Source: Micromussa lordhowensis (Eukaryota > Cnidaria > Anthozoa > Scleractinia > Lobophylliidae). Taken from it: a stretch of DNA of 64,000 nucleotides. Shown piece by piece: positions 1 to 11,852 of this stretch. The first letter of the stretch is position 1; every line of letters starts with the position of its first letter. The DNA lies in assembly GCA_964020085.1 (NCBI GenBank), contig OZ026601.1, positions 4,717,835 to 4,781,834 on the forward strand, read 5' to 3'. The position numbers and the translations under genes were made by a program. The notes below the pieces were generated by a model. That model did no database searches, had not been told where the DNA came from, and worked only from the letters and a program-made list of their open reading frames with translations.

Positions 1-479
1 CCAACAATGCCAATTGGTATTACCGGTATGCTTTTACACTCTGGTAGGACAACTTTCTCAAAACAGCTGTATTTACAGAATCCTGTAGAATACTTAACAC
101 AGTTGTACCACAGGTTTGATTAAGGACCACTGCCAGGCAGATTGACTGGCCATGATTGGCCACAACAAATTGACTGACAATTCTGCCCGGCTAATTTGAC
201 CATCTAGCGGAAAGTTTCTCTCACATAGAAGTTCAGTTCTAATAGTTTTACCCCCTCCCCCCTGTGACAACCAGTTGCCCTCCTGAAAACTTTAATGAAA
301 CCCATGCTGTACATACATGTAGGTGTTTGGACTGTGCTAAACTATTCTATACTACTTTAGAAACAAAAAAGTATTAAAGACACCATAAATTTTGCTTACA
401 AGCAGCATTGTCAATGTCCATTTATCTATGGGGTCGTGACCAAACTTATGCATTTATTTTAATTCCTTTATTTTTTTAG
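1..479. other. Intron of the CFAP210-like gene, no feature recognised
   Basis: AT-rich sequence ending in a polypyrimidine tract and AG directly before the first readable exon at 480. No repeat or open frame of note. Confidence 0.6.
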
Positions 480-3400
480 GGTGCTTTGCTTCTAACAGAG
501 GTGCTTAAGGAGAGAGATGCCCAGATTGAAATGAAGAATGGCAAGCTTGATTCTGAGAAGATCAGAGAGGCACATCTTCTGCGACTTCAACAAAGGGTGA
601 GAGAAATGATGATTCAATGATAAGTTTTACACTAACTGCAGAAATTCTCACATGTAAGCTGCAGATGCATTAATTTATATAATATATTTTTGGGTTGTCC
701 CTTCTGCCCTTTGACATCAGTTTTTCATGTATCTGTCCTGTTATTGATAAAGTCTGTGGATCCACTTGGCTATTGCCTCCTGGATCCACAGCTTCTTTCA
801 TTGACAATGTTATGACATAATTCATGACGCAGGAATAACTGACCTCAATTTGTTAAAATACATGTATTATAAAAATTCATCTGCCCCAAAAAAACGAATA
901 CTGTACATCTATAAAATTACTAATCCATTGTGTTTGGCAGAGAAAAACAACAGAAAAAATCTATAGCTGCTGACTTGTTGTTTGTGCTTGTTTCTCTAGC
1001 AACGTGAAGAGGCTATCATGGAGGACCAAAAGAGGGCATTGAGAAGGTACAATGAGAGGAAAGGGGTGGCAGATTTCCAAAACCTCCAGTAAGTGCTACT
1101 GTTCTTGTAGTTCATTTACAGGACATGTGATCACAAAAGCTACTAGAATTTCCATGCATTTTACACACAGGAGGGAAACATGAAAAGGAAGACTTGGCCT
1201 GCATAGTGAGCTTTCCTGCCTGAGCAAAGAGCTTTGTTCGCATTCTGGCTGCACAAAAATATTGCAGTGAGAGCAGAAGATCAACAGAGAATGGGGGTGA
1301 TGGGGACCGCCCCAACTCAATTGATCTGTTTTTGCTTTTACCCCAGTTTTCACAGCTTAAGCTTTTTACTAGTACAGGAATGCTTGCTATGCGGGCCATA
1401 TATACATGTACAGCTGTATATATTACTTGTGTCTACTGTTATATTGAGATTTATATTTTCGCTACACATTCAGGCAATAATGGCAATAATAAAGTTGCCG
1501 AAAAAGCCTCATAGCATGATAGCATTTTGAGTACAGTTAGGAAGAACTTATCAAGACTTTAGTTCCCAAGCTGACCCTGTGAGAGAACACTGAATTTAAA
1601 GTTATCCAAATTTCTACAAAAACGGACCTTTTTGACAGTTCAAAACAAAATAACACACAATTTTTAAGAGACCTGTTTGACACTAACTTTCTTGAGAATG
1701 CTCGAAAATTTAACAGCAGGTTCGCTAAGAGAAATGAATTAAAATTGAAATGATTCAAATAGTATTCAAAATGTTAATGTAGTTGTGCTATGAGTAGATA
1801 TTTAGTAAATGATTTTTGCAATATTATTGCTCAAGTAATCACTGAGTAAGTGCAATTACTTTTAGTCACTAAATTGTGATAGGTTTTCAAAGACATGTAA
1901 AATATTTTGTTGCATTATTCATAAGTTACATAGTAAATTCGATGTTCTTCACTTGATGTTTTTTTAGAATTCTTGATCATATCGAAGAGGCTAAAAAAGC
2001 GAAGCAACTTGACACGGAAGAAGGGGAGAACATTAAAAAACAAGTGGATATGTACATGGCAGCTAAACAAGCCATTGAGGAACAACAACGAAAGGTATAA
2101 ATGGTTAAAAATAGCACAATTCTTGGTATGAAAGATATTTTTTGTGATTGCATTATGTCTAATTTCCTGTTTAGTGTACTAGTACAGTGCAATGTTGTAT
2201 GAGAACCATATGATGTACATGTACAATGTAAAAAGGGAGGTGGATGATTGTCTGATTGGCTTTTGTGTTGTTGTTCTTTTCAAGGATAAAAAGGAGATCA
2301 TGGAAGAACACCAGAGGCAGTTAGCTGATAGAGAAGTAAGAACACATAATAATAAAAACTTCTCTGTGCTTTTAATCTTACATGTAACATTGCCTCTTGA
2401 AAAGAAAATGAGCAAAGAAAAAGCCCTGGAGAGCTCCTATTCACACCATGCCTTTGTGTGTTCACATCACTATATATTTATGAAAATCATTGTAAAAAAA
2501 CAAACCCTAGTCTGACGTGTTCTTTTTTTATGGCCAGAGACTATCGCCAAAGTAGACAATGTACAAATTCAAAGAAATGTCGGTCTTTTTTTCTGCACTC
2601 TCTTATCTACCTTTTTGCTCTTTTCTCCCTTTTTGAGGGGTTGTTTTAAGTGTTTTTTGGGCCTTTAGGGGTCATAAAATCCAAGCACATTGCTCACTTA
2701 GTTAGTGCAAAAGAATGCACTTTTATTTGAACACGTTTTCATAAATCCAGTCATACATTCAGGTACATCAGTTTAGCTTAGGACCAGGTCCCAGGTACCT
2801 TACTTCTATTCCCTTTTTTGACATAACTTCTTCAATCGCCATTCTCCTTTTAAAGGCTAACAAAGCTAACATTTTTCTATAGACAACAAATACAGATTAT
2901 TATATGGCTAACTAACAAGATGAACCAAATCCTGTGCTGTGATTGGCTACCCGAGCGGGTAAGATGGAGCTATCTTGCCGACCAGGGACTACCCACTGTG
3001 TCCTGCGCGAAAATTTTCCCGAAAGTCCATATAATAAATCTTTTATCGACCAGTCTTTTTCGGTCAAGATGGCTGGATATTGGCCTCATTCTGGTTTTTT
3101 GCAAGTTTATAGACTCTCGACTCTCCATAAGCATGCAAAAAAGAACTTGGCCAATATCCAGCCATCTCAACCTCATGATTGGTCAACAACCCATATATAT
3201 ATGAACAGGGCACCATATAACATTTTTCTCTTGTTAATCTCTGTAAAGATGGACACTTCTGCTATAGGTTATTTGCTAACTTGAGTGATTCCTGATTTTG
3301 TGTAGGCCAGGCGTCAAATAGAACACAAGAAAATTGAAGAGGAAGAGGAAGAAATCCGACAATTTGGCCAGGCCAAAAAGGTACACACGGTCATGACCGA

Positions 3401-6400
3401 GTGTTTGTTGCAGATATTCGTTGATGGGAGTGTAAAATCTGGCCAAAGACTTGTGAACTCGCCTACATCCTAAAAAGCACCACAGGGATTGTATCAAAGT
3501 TATTGCCAGCATCCTTCTACAGTGTACACTCCATTGGGGGAACTGGGGTGTCGCAGTGGTGAGAGCGCTCGTCTCCCACCAATGTGTCCCATGTTCGATT
3601 CCCGGACCCGGCGTTGTATGTGGGTTGAGTTTGTTGTTGGTTCTCGCCCTTGCTCCGAGGGTTTTTCTCCGGGTTCTTTGGTTTTCCTCCCTCCTCAAAA
3701 ATCAACATTTCTAAATTCCAATTTGATCGGGAATTTGAGGGCCATGGGTTTGTTAGTCGAAGACTGTTATGTGCTACCCTCGTTAAACAAAGTCAATTTA
3801 TTTATTTATTTTGTATGTCCGCCATTCCAAGTGACCAGAAATGTCTACATGTAAATGTGCATTTTAATACATCGAGTGCCCCCAAAACGCTGTACAAAGC
3901 TCTATAATTATGTTGGCCAAACGTGTATCAACCAAATGTGCAATCATGAACAATGTAAGAGCTTCTCCTACACTGTACTAGAACGTCCCAAATAAAAATA
4001 GTGTTTGTTTGCTGTCATAGAGAAAGATTTGCAGGCAATGAAAAAGCATCTGTGAATTTTAGACTGCAGATACATATAGAGGAGCTATAAAAGGTCCGCG
4101 GATGGAACGTTCCAGTGAACCGATAATTGCATACTAAAGAAAAAAAAAACAGTATTCGTGTATAATTCCTACGAATTGCTGTCAAATATTGAAGGATGTC
4201 TTTGTTCCTTTTTCTGCAGAAAATGGCGAAGATGCGTAAAGAGAAAGAAACGGAGCTGTTTAGGTAAGCATTTAATTCGAGTGCGTTTGCTTAGACACGT
4301 AATGGCATCCGACCAATCACAATAAATGTGAACGATGTAAACAACCAATCACAACTTGAAGAAAAAATCATGCTACCGGCACCAAGCGCGGGAAAACGCA
4401 TTCAGATCGAGTCACGAGTAGTTTTGGTTTTGCGTCTTATTGGATGAAAGGGCATGCCTCCTGTGATGGGCATGCCTGTTGTGATTGGTTAATTTAAACC
4501 GTGCAAAGGACCAATCAAAACCTGAAGCAAAAGCATGCAACCCGCGCTAAGCGCGGAAAAGCGCGTTCAGACCAAGTCACGAGTTTTATTGACTGAAATT
4601 AGAGCACGCATACTGTGATTGGTTGCTTAAAACAATTTACAGGGTTGGACAAACGCCGTTCTGCTGAAAAACCGCTCAATGTTTATAATCAATCGTCGTT
4701 ATTTTGTGGTCGTTCTAATTGATAAGTTCTTCTGATTTCTGTTCACAGAGCGTTCCAAGATCACACCGAACGAATGAGAAAGAAGCTTGCTAATCAGAAA
4801 CAACAACAAGTCGATGATGAGGATGACAGGATAGCGAAGACTGTAGCAGAACGAGAGAGTAAGCGCGAGGTAAGTGCAAACACATCTTTGATTTCCTTAA
4901 GGCCCGTTTACACAGGCGATTTTTGTCGCAGCAACTCATGCAATTTTTGTGGCGGGAAAGTTGCAACTTCAAAATCGCACGTGTAAACCAGGTGCGATTT
5001 TCAGTGGGATTTGTCGCCACGATATCGCAGGGGTTTCGAACATGTTTGAAACTTGATGCAACCTCAGCGCGACAAAAATTGCATCGAGTTGCCGCGACAA
5101 AAATCGCCCGTGTAAACGGACCTTTAGTGTTATATAAGTCAAATTTTTCACCATTTTCTTAGCGAACGGACAAAAAGTCAAACTACCCCACCAAACTACC
5201 CCACCTCTTGTACTAGCACTAGCAAGATGATTTGCACAAGCTAGAATTTGTAGGGGAAACCTCCTTAAAACGGACAGTCACCCACCATCATCACTTCATT
5301 TGCTTTGTTACTACCTATAACAAATGTTAGGTGGAGGTGTCTGTCCAGACAGTCTTGGTCCAATCGATCAGAGCAAAGTTCTTTACTGATCAGCTCCAAA
5401 ATCAGAGGAAAGTTTCCCGCTCTTATTTTTTACTAAAGGATGGACAAGAATGGGACAATATTCATGGAGTAAACAAAACGATATAGTACTTACTAAATGA
5501 GTGAATGGCGGGACAATAAATTCTTTCTTTAGAGGAAACTGGTTTTATTCATATTTCTTTATCTTTGTTCTTTCAGGCGGAAGAAAGACAAAAATACGAG
5601 TCGGACATGAAAACCAAAAAGGAAATTCATGATCACAGGATCTACATGGTAAACTATATTGTTTTGTACAATGCTTTTTATCCTCTTTATCCAGTGTGTG
5701 AAAAAATAAAAATAAAAAAAATCAAGTGAGAGCCCATTTTTTGGATAAACCTTACTACGATTATCAGTTGAGTAAGACGCGACGGAGCTTTGGTGACGAA
5801 GTTTTCGACTTATTATGGTGTCGGTACGGGCAACTTTCCTCGTTTCCAATGGTAACAATTATCGTTGCCTGCAATTTCCCGCGAGGACAAGGCCGACAAG
5901 TTGCCACTGGAAACGAAGCCAGTTGCCCGTGACGACAACACATGTTGAACGAGAGAACCTGATCACCAGACTTTCGTCTCGCCTTACTTGACTGATTATC
6001 GTGGTATAAAGCAGTTCTCGAGAGTTGGCAACCTTTCGTGTATCGGCGCCCGTTTTCCTCTTTATTTGACACCTATATTACAACGATCTACGGCTATGTG
6101 AATGAAGACTTGACCTGATCGACAGCTCTTGAGTTTGTTCGCTTTAGCTGGCCAAGTTATTTTAGCTGCGAATAATGCGTCTCCAATGTTATATACAAAC
6201 GAGTTGACTGTACGGAAGGATACATGTAATTAATCTCTAGCCGACACATTGAGGGAGGTGCCGTGGCCTCATGGTTAGTGCGTTCGACTCCGGTTCGAGC
6301 CCTGGCCGGGGACATTGTGTCGTGTTCCTTGGGTAAGACACTTTACTCTCACGGTGCCTCTCTCCACCCAGGTGTACAAATGGGTACCGGCGAATTTAAT

Positions 6401-7623
6401 GCTGGGGGTAACCCTGCGATGGACTACCATCTCATCCAGGGGGAGTAGAAATATTCCTAGTCGCTTCATGCTACTAAAACCGGGATTAGCTCCGGCCTGA
6501 TGAGCCACTTGGCTCCTATGCAGACTTCACCTTTATTTACCCGACACTGTAAATCATAACGTTATCATCTCGCTCCTTCTTCTCCTTCTAAGCCGTTATT
6601 GCCTTGTTTTCGTTGTAGATGAAAGAGAATGAACGGCAAGCCATGGACGAGGCTAAGAAGGATCGTGAAATACTTCGCAACAGAGTGGAATCTGATAAAC
6701 TGGTAAGCAGAATCCGCAATCCTTTATACCATTGAATATCCAGCAGTTCTTTTTTCTAGGGGCATAAGAGTATTCTCGATCAGATTGCGGATCATTCGAG
6801 CGAAGGTGGTCAACTTTCTAACTATACCTGTTTCTGTTGTTGTTTAGTATCACTCGAAACAAGAAGAGAAGCGCGTTGAACAACTCGGCGAATGCAAGAA
6901 GCTGAAGGAGTTCCAAACACTGCAAATTGTAAGTTCTTAAAAATTAGAAGGGGTTTTGTCTGTTTAGCGGTAACTTCGAAAACACGAACATTTAACGATG
7001 TTGCTCCGATATGTTTGGACTGAGTTATGTGTGGGTAATTTTGCAGTTAATGCTCCTGTTGGGACAGAGAAGCCAAAGTCCCTGTTTTAGGAAATGTTGT
7101 GTTTTCTCTCTGCTACCCCTCCAATAGGCTTGATTTTCGCCGCTCTCTCGAGTACGGTCTACTCAGGGGACCGGCGAGAGCGCGGGCTCATTTCCCGAAC
7201 AGCGGCTGGTTCTTTCTCTTTGCTCTATTGATATCTAAGCAAGCCTGCCTATTTTGTCACCAGGGAGAACTGAAAGACCGCGTGCAACAAGCCAGAGCGG
7301 CCGAATTAGACTTGGATAACCGCAACGGGGCCCTACTCAAGGAAGAAGAGGTGCAATTCCAAGAGTACGCCAACAAGGTCATTGCTGAGGCCAAGGCGCA
7401 TGACCGTAATCCATACCCTCTTATCAAAGCTGCCCGAGAAGGACCCGGAGGGGGCCGAGGGCCCAAATTTGATGGTAAACAGGGTCTCCGACCGAGTTAC
7501 CATGTTTGCGATGGAACCGGCGTGCAGTTGCCGAATTACTCCAATGGGACAGTACAGGGTTCACACACGAAAATTTACGGCAATCCGGGCCACAGTAGAA
7601 AGCGACTGGGTTTCACCTGGTGA
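480..7623 (+). CDS. CFAP210: Ciliary coiled-coil protein with trichohyalin/plectin-homology region, probable CFAP210 (CCDC173), 3' eleven exons
   Basis: Eleven exons with GT-AG borders and matching phase can be read: 480-596, 1000-1088, 1968-2094, 2285-2335, 3306-3380, 4220-4263, 4749-4869, 5577-5648, 6619-6702, 6848-6928 and 7264-7623 (TGA). The gene enters from the left, so the start is missing. The product is almost entirely charged, Glu/Lys/Arg/Gln-rich coiled coil (for example EEAKKAKQLDTEEGENIKKQ in exon 3), as in the TPH family (CFAP45, CFAP53, MNS1, CFAP210), which includes microtubule inner proteins of ciliary doublets. The non-coiled tail reads NPYPLIKAAREGPGGGRGP and then a GLRPSYHV segment; from memory this fits the C-terminus of CFAP210 best. 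The family assignment is firm and the member less so. A polyadenylation signal follows at 7800. Confidence 0.72.
627..880 (+). repeat. Dispersed palindrome-containing repeat, copy 1
   Basis: Shares blocks with 61575-61862: TAACTGCAGAAATTCTC near the start, TCTGTCCTGTTATTGA in the middle and TCAATTTGTTAA near the end. It holds a short inverted repeat (TGTGGATCCA at 757 and TGGATCCACA at 781). It lies in an intron of the CFAP210-like gene. The two copies in unrelated genes point to a non-autonomous DNA transposon; class unknown. Confidence 0.55.
3050..3186. repeat. Inverted repeat (MITE-like) in intron
   Basis: GATGGCTGGATATTGGCC at 3068 is mirrored by GGCCAATATCCAGCCATC at 3150, with about 65 bp between. 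A related inverted pair (AGATAGCTGGATATTG and its near-complement) is at 16369-16411, so this is a dispersed short palindromic element. Confidence 0.5.
3539..3818 (+). mobile_element. tRNA-derived SINE
   Basis: The head contains an A-box-like stretch (GTCGCAGTGGTGAGAGCGC) followed about 40 bp later by a B-box (TGTTCGATTCCCGG), the internal Pol III promoter layout of tRNA genes. A tRNA-unrelated body follows, with a TTTATTTATTTATTT tail at about 3800. It sits in an intron of the CFAP210-like gene in the same orientation. Confidence 0.65.
4300..4640 (+). repeat. Degenerate CCAATCA-rich direct repeat
   Basis: Two diverged copies of a roughly 90-bp unit at 4340-4430 and 4508-4585 share the order CCAATCA, AAGCGCGGAAAA-like, GTTCAGACC/ATTCAGATC and AGTCACGAG. 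The unit is probably a decayed dispersed repeat in the intron. Confidence 0.4.
4900..5123. mobile_element. MITE, Harbinger-type TTA duplication
   Basis: A 224-bp element begins AGGCCCGTTTACAC and ends GTGTAAACGGACCT, with further inverted similarity inside (GCGATTTTTGTCGC against GCGACAAAAATCGC). It is flanked by TTA at 4897-4899 and 5124-5126. A 3-bp TWA duplication is typical of PIF/Harbinger elements. There is no coding capacity. Confidence 0.7.
5757..6003. mobile_element. Palindromic MITE
   Basis: ACGATTATCAGTTGAGTAAG at the left is mirrored by CTTACTTGACTGATTATCGT at the right. An internal inverted pair (GGGCAACTTTCCTCGTTTCC and GGAAACGAAGCCAGTTGCCC) makes the whole element foldback-like. 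It is intronic and non-coding. Confidence 0.65.
6250..6530 (+). mobile_element. tRNA-derived SINE with compressed head
   Basis: An A-box-like GTGGCCTCATGGTTAGTGCG is followed by a B-box GGTTCGAGCCC at an unusually short distance, as if the anticodon-arm region had been deleted. The body (CTTGGGTAAGACACTTTACT, then AATGGGTACCGGC) resembles the conserved central domain I recall from several cnidarian and deuterostome SINEs. It is inserted in the intron before the exon at 6619. Confidence 0.6.
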
Positions 7624-9012
7624 ATTTGATCAACAGCTCTGACGAATTTGAACTTGTAAATAGACTTTCAATCATAAAAATAGTTTCTTGCACGTAGTTT
7701 TCTTAAAGGACTCCATTCAACTACGCGGACGTTGTAAAATCTTGTCTATTTGACTTGCGCACATAAAGGGTGAATTATATCACTGATGCATTGGTTGTAA
7801 ATAAACTGAGTTAAAATAATTGCTTTTTCATTTGTCCGATTTTTTTCCTTCACGAAATGGCCACAGCAATGGCTTGACAGTAGTTTGCATCTGGCTGTTT
7901 AAGCACAGAAATAGCAGATTGCTATCACTTTTTCATGTGTTTCAGTCAACTGTTCTGTGTTCTTGGGTGATACCCGCTTTCGTGCAATGAGTTCTTAATT
8001 TTTGTCTTTGCTGCTGTTAGAAATCCCAGCTCCAAGTTTTGATCAAGACGACACGTAAATACACATCGAATGACTTGATAGCCTAAATAGCCGCCCACTA
8101 TTAGAACTAATTGAATTGGAGCTAAAATACATACAACTAATTAAAAGCTCGACGTTGCATAATCATGCAAACTTTGTCGAATGAACAGCGGACTGCCGTC
8201 TACTTTCTCAAATTTTCATTCAATCGTTGAACGCACGGATACAATCGCGAGAGAACTGGACGCCAGCGAAAAACGGGAGACTTGAAAGGGTAAAAACTGA
8301 GGTGCCTCGCTCGATTTTCTTTCCCGTGCGTTGAAAAATAGAGAGGCGCTGTGAACAGTTTAAACGAACAGCCGGGCGGTAGATTATGATGCTCATAAGA
8401 TCAGCAAGAATATTACTAACATTGAGAAAATGGCAAATGTTGGTATTTTCTGAGAACTAGAAGTGGTCCAAGAGAGACCTTTAATTAGCAGTCCTTTAAC
8501 TTTTTTAATTGTTTCCTCTTGCGTTGTGTCCAGGCTTTAGGGGTTAACACATGTCTGGCCAACGCTTACTTCCATGGATCACAGAAATGCAGAAGAGGGT
8601 ATAGTAAAGCAGATTTTGCTTACAACACTAGTCTAATATTGTCATATCTTATCGAGCTGTCTTCTCTCAAAAAAACTAAACTCTGCATCGTTCCTTTTTC
8701 ATCCTCTTTCCCTTTTGTTGAGATTTAAAAAAGAACAACGAAAGATCCTTAAACGGAGAAACCGACTTTTCACCAATTAACATGGTTCAAGAAAATCGCT
8801 GTCGATTTGTAATAGTTTAAGTTGTTTGCATGATAAACGGTGGAATGACCTTCCAACCAGGCAATATCAGTTAAAAATACCGGAAACAGCATGATAAAGA
8901 ATTCATTGTAACTGGCCTTTGAGAGGCTTACATAGCTTACATGTGCCGTAAAACGGGAAAATATAATGTCAGTTAAGTGTCCTCAAGGGGCTGTAACGGT
9001 TTGTAAGTTTAG
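7352..9012 (+). repeat. Source copy of a 1.66-kb duplication (last CFAP210-like exon plus 3' flank)
   Basis: This stretch is repeated with high similarity at 52100-53726 in the same orientation. It covers most of the last coding exon, the 3' UTR and about 1.2 kb downstream. Beyond the exon no gene was recognised. Small indels separate the copies, and this copy keeps the coding frame open. Confidence 0.85.
7800..7805 (+). terminator. Polyadenylation signal AATAAA
   Basis: AATAAA lies 177 bp after the stop codon of the CFAP210-like gene, a plausible 3' end signal. The duplicate at 52.5 kb keeps it. Confidence 0.5.
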
Positions 9013-9104
9013 GCAGTAGTATATAGTGTTCCAATTTAGCCCGGCCCCTCGCCCAAATCCAAGATGGCGGCCAATAAAGTTCGAGAAAAAATGACGTCAC
9101 GGCC

Positions 9105-9420
9105 AGGGGCACCCCATTGGGCCAACGGGGTGATTGGGGCTCGTCTGGGTGAGGTGCGATGGCGTCAGCCGGGGGCTAACGTCAGCGGATTCGTCAGCGG
9201 TCGATAGGTGATGGGCGAGTGGGGGGTATAGTGGGGGGTGTCTTGTCTGAGCGGGGTCTGACGCGGGGGCTGGCGTCAGCAGGACCGAGGCAGGGTGTGC
9301 GTGGTGTTTTTTGGGAGTGTGCGACCTCCTCACCGGGTCCGTGGCACGGTGTGCGTGCTGTGGCGGGCTCACGGCGAGGCAGTGGTTGGCAGTGAGTCGG
9401 TTCGCTTCCTTCACCTTGGC
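9105..9420. other. GC-rich patch with repeated GGCGTCAGC
   Basis: The stretch is distinctly G/C-rich in an AT-rich window and repeats GGCGTCAGC/GGCGTCAGCA and GACGCGGG motifs (9153, 9257, 9271). It has no convincing open frame. It could be a promoter/CpG-rich relic or the edge of an unrecognised element. Confidence 0.3.
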
Positions 9421-9567
9421 CTTGTGGTGTTGTCGATAACGTTGTTGGTATATAGGCCGGTAGAGTCTGTTTCGGGCTCGAATTAACTCTCGGCGTTTTT
9501 CTTTGTATCGTCGGTCCCAGGTGCGAACTTTCTCTCGGTTTCATTGACGATAGATCTGGGCGAAAAA

Positions 9568-9643
9568 AAACGGATTGCATTAGCGCCAACCACTAAATCA
9601 ACGTGTCGCGATGAACCGGTTTAAAAGTGACATCCAACAAGAG
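9568..9643 (+). repeat. 76-bp dispersed repeat, left copy
   Basis: GCGCCAACCACTAAATCAAC and its neighbours recur at 15252-15331 with only a few differences. The two copies bracket the LTR retrotransposon in direct orientation but lie outside its LTRs. Confidence 0.75.
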
Positions 9644-10113
9644 ACATGGTACAAGAGACATGGCCGCTTCGTGCAATTTAAAAATATCGGGTCCCTCTTC
9701 TGTTTCCGATGGAATTATTGTTTTTAGAAGAAAAACGGGGAAATTTACGTTTCGAAAACAGTCAGAGAAAAGCTCAAGTGGCACTAAGCTGGCTCCAAAG
9801 CGATGAAAAAGATTATTTGAAGAGCGAAGGAGGATGTAGAAGTCGGCAGCTTCGCATCACGAAAAGCGCGACCATTGCGATTTGATGGTCACATTTTGTT
9901 TTGGAGAAAATTTAAGTGGAAACTTCCGAGCATCTAGACCCGTTGAATTCCTAATAAAAAAGTAATAAGTAAAAGCGTTCCTAAATAAATCACAGGAAGC
10001 TGAAAAAGGAAATGAAATAATTGTTGGGTCCAGACATCTTTATGAAAGAAATGAACAAGTGCAAATCTTGCCATGAAGGTAAACATATTCACAAGTAAAC
10101 AAAAGTTCGTATA

Positions 10114-10274
10114 TGTAACGAGTACGCTTACATGAAGTATTAGTCTAGTTCCCGCCTGGAGAGTCACGTGCCTCGTCTCGTGCGGTCCGCCATGTTGTAG
10201 TTTTCGTTGTTGCTGCTCAGCACAATAAATAAGTTTGTTTTGCGGACTCTGTTGTCTTTCCGCTTGTCGTTACA
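10114..10274 (+). repeat. 5' LTR
   Basis: 161 bp, TGTAACG...GTTACA. It contains CACAATAAATAAG, a possible polyadenylation signal. As read, it matches the 3' LTR at every base. Confidence 0.95.
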
Positions 10275-10287
10275 TGGTGTCAGAAGT
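10275..10287 (+). promoter_or_regulatory. Primer-binding site, tRNA-Leu type
   Basis: TGGTGTCAGAAGT follows the 5' LTR directly. It is complementary to the CCA-bearing 3' end expected of a tRNA-Leu (…CTGACACCA), a primer used by some Gypsy elements. Confidence 0.7.
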
Positions 10288-10343
10288 TTCCCGAATCCAC
10301 ACGACAAGAAAACGAATGATTTGTGGCAGAAGTTGCCGAATTT

Positions 10344-11852
10344 ATGAGTGAAAGCAGTGGTGAAGATAGCGACCCGCTTCCTTCAACAAGTCTGGTTTCA
10401 AGTTTTACAACAATGGCGAATTTCCAGATACCTCCTCCTGACATACTCGAGCTAAACGATGGTTCGACAGCGTCCAATTGGCGAACTTGGGTCTCTGCTT
10501 GGAATAATTACAGGTTGGCTACGAAGCTCGATAAAGAGGAAGAAGCACGCCAAGTAGCAACACTTTTGGCAGTAATTGGAAAAGAAGCGAACAAGGTGTT
10601 TCGTACTTTCACATGGTCCTCGCCAGACGACGCAAAGAAAATCGCTGCGGTTGTAAGCAAGTTTGAAGAGTATTGCATTCCCAGGGAAAACACTATTTAC
10701 GAACGTTTTCTTTTCTTTACGCGGGATCAGCGGGAATCTGAAACTGTTGATCAATATTTGACGGAGCTTCGCCAAATCGCAGCAAATTGTGATTTCGAGT
10801 CAGTAACACCTGATCAGCTTCTCCGGGATCGCCTGGTGACAGGTACCAAAACTGCTAAGGTACGTGAAAATTTGCTCAAAGAGAAGAAATTGACCCTTGA
10901 GAAAGCTATAGATATCGCACGTGCCGCCGAAAGTACTGCCGTTCAAATGAAAGTTATGTCTGCCGAGTCTGGATTGAGTGCTGTGAAAGAGAAAGAGAAG
11001 GAGCAGTCAGAAAATGTCCCATCTGTCAGCAGTGGCTGGATCAAGGACTGCAGATTCTGTGGTCGGAACCACGAAAGACGCAGCTGCCCTGCCTTTGGTC
11101 AGATTTGTGCATATTGTAAAAAGAAGAATCATTTTGTTGCCAAGTGCCCTTCAAAAAGCAAGGTGTCTACTGTCCAAGAGCGATTCTATTTAAGTGCCGC
11201 AGGCGTTGGAAACGGAGGTCGTGAGATGGTGACCCTCACTGTATCAAAGGAGTCAAAGCCCCTTTCAGGTCATGATGTAAGCTTCTTAATGGACACTGGG
11301 GCTGAGTGCAATCTTTTGCCGTTGGATGTCTACAAGAAGGTGACAGGCGATCTGCACTTAAATTTCCTCAGTGCACGAGGCAAGTCGGTCCTGGTTTTAG
11401 CCAATGGAGATGAGCAACCCATCGAGGGCAAAGCCACAGTATATGTCTCCCGCAAAGGAAACGCACACAAAATTGAAGTCAATGTAGTCAGGGGCCATGG
11501 GTATGAGCCCATATTGTCTAAGCAGACAATGCTGCAGATGAACTTGATAAAGATTCTGGACAGTGACCGAGATCCACGCGTGAATGTACTGAAGACATAC
11601 ACAGAGCCATTGCTAGAAGAGTATGATGATGTATTTGAAGGCCTTGGAAAGGTGGATGGACAGTACCACATTGTGACAGACGAGTCCATCAGACCTGTAG
11701 TACATCCTCCGCGGCGTTTACCTGTTGCGATGACTGAGCGAGTTCAGAGGAAACTTGAAGAAATGGCAGCTGCCAACATAATTGAACAGGTCGACCAGCC
11801 TACTGACTGGGTATCAAGTATGCTAGTGGTGAGCAAGCCATCCACTGAATGA
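10344..11852 (+). CDS. Retrotransposon Gag-protease, running into the start of reverse transcriptase
   Basis: The frame is open from 10323, where its first start-like codon is GTG. The first in-frame ATG is at 10344, and another in good context (ACAATGG) is at 10413. Counting residues from 10323, a capsid-like region is followed by two zinc knuckles (CRFCGRNHERRSC from about residue 243, then CAYCKKKNHFVAKC) and an aspartic protease site (MDTGAECNLLP, Asp about 324). The final ~50 residues (PPRRLPVAMTERVQ..., SSMLVVSKP) are the N-terminal edge of reverse transcriptase, and then a TGA ends the frame. A lesion is more likely than a programmed gag-pol shift, because it falls inside a pol domain. 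Confidence 0.9.
   Translation: MSESSGEDSDPLPSTSLVSSFTTMANFQIPPPDILELNDGSTASNWRTWVSAWNNYRLATKLDKEEEARQVATLLAVIGKEANKVFRTFTWSSPDDAKKIAAVVSKFEEYCIPRENTIYERFLFFTRDQRESETVDQYLTELRQIAANCDFESVTPDQLLRDRLVTGTKTAKVRENLLKEKKLTLEKAIDIARAAESTAVQMKVMSAESGLSAVKEKEKEQSENVPSVSSGWIKDCRFCGRNHERRSCPAFGQICAYCKKKNHFVAKCPSKSKVSTVQERFYLSAAGVGNGGREMVTLTVSKESKPLSGHDVSFLMDTGAECNLLPLDVYKKVTGDLHLNFLSARGKSVLVLANGDEQPIEGKATVYVSRKGNAHKIEVNVVRGHGYEPILSKQTMLQMNLIKILDSDRDPRVNVLKTYTEPLLEEYDDVFEGLGKVDGQYHIVTDESIRPVVHPPRRLPVAMTERVQRKLEEMAAANIIEQVDQPTDWVSSMLVVSKPSTE

Noticed and set aside
9097..9589. Overlapping minus-strand open frames of 105 and 131 codons
   Set aside because: Pro/Thr/Arg-rich composition follows from the GC-rich patch. 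No domain and no splice structure.
10323..10343. GTG start for Gag
   Set aside because: A eukaryotic element would more likely start at an ATG; in-frame ATGs at 10344 and 10413 are better candidates.
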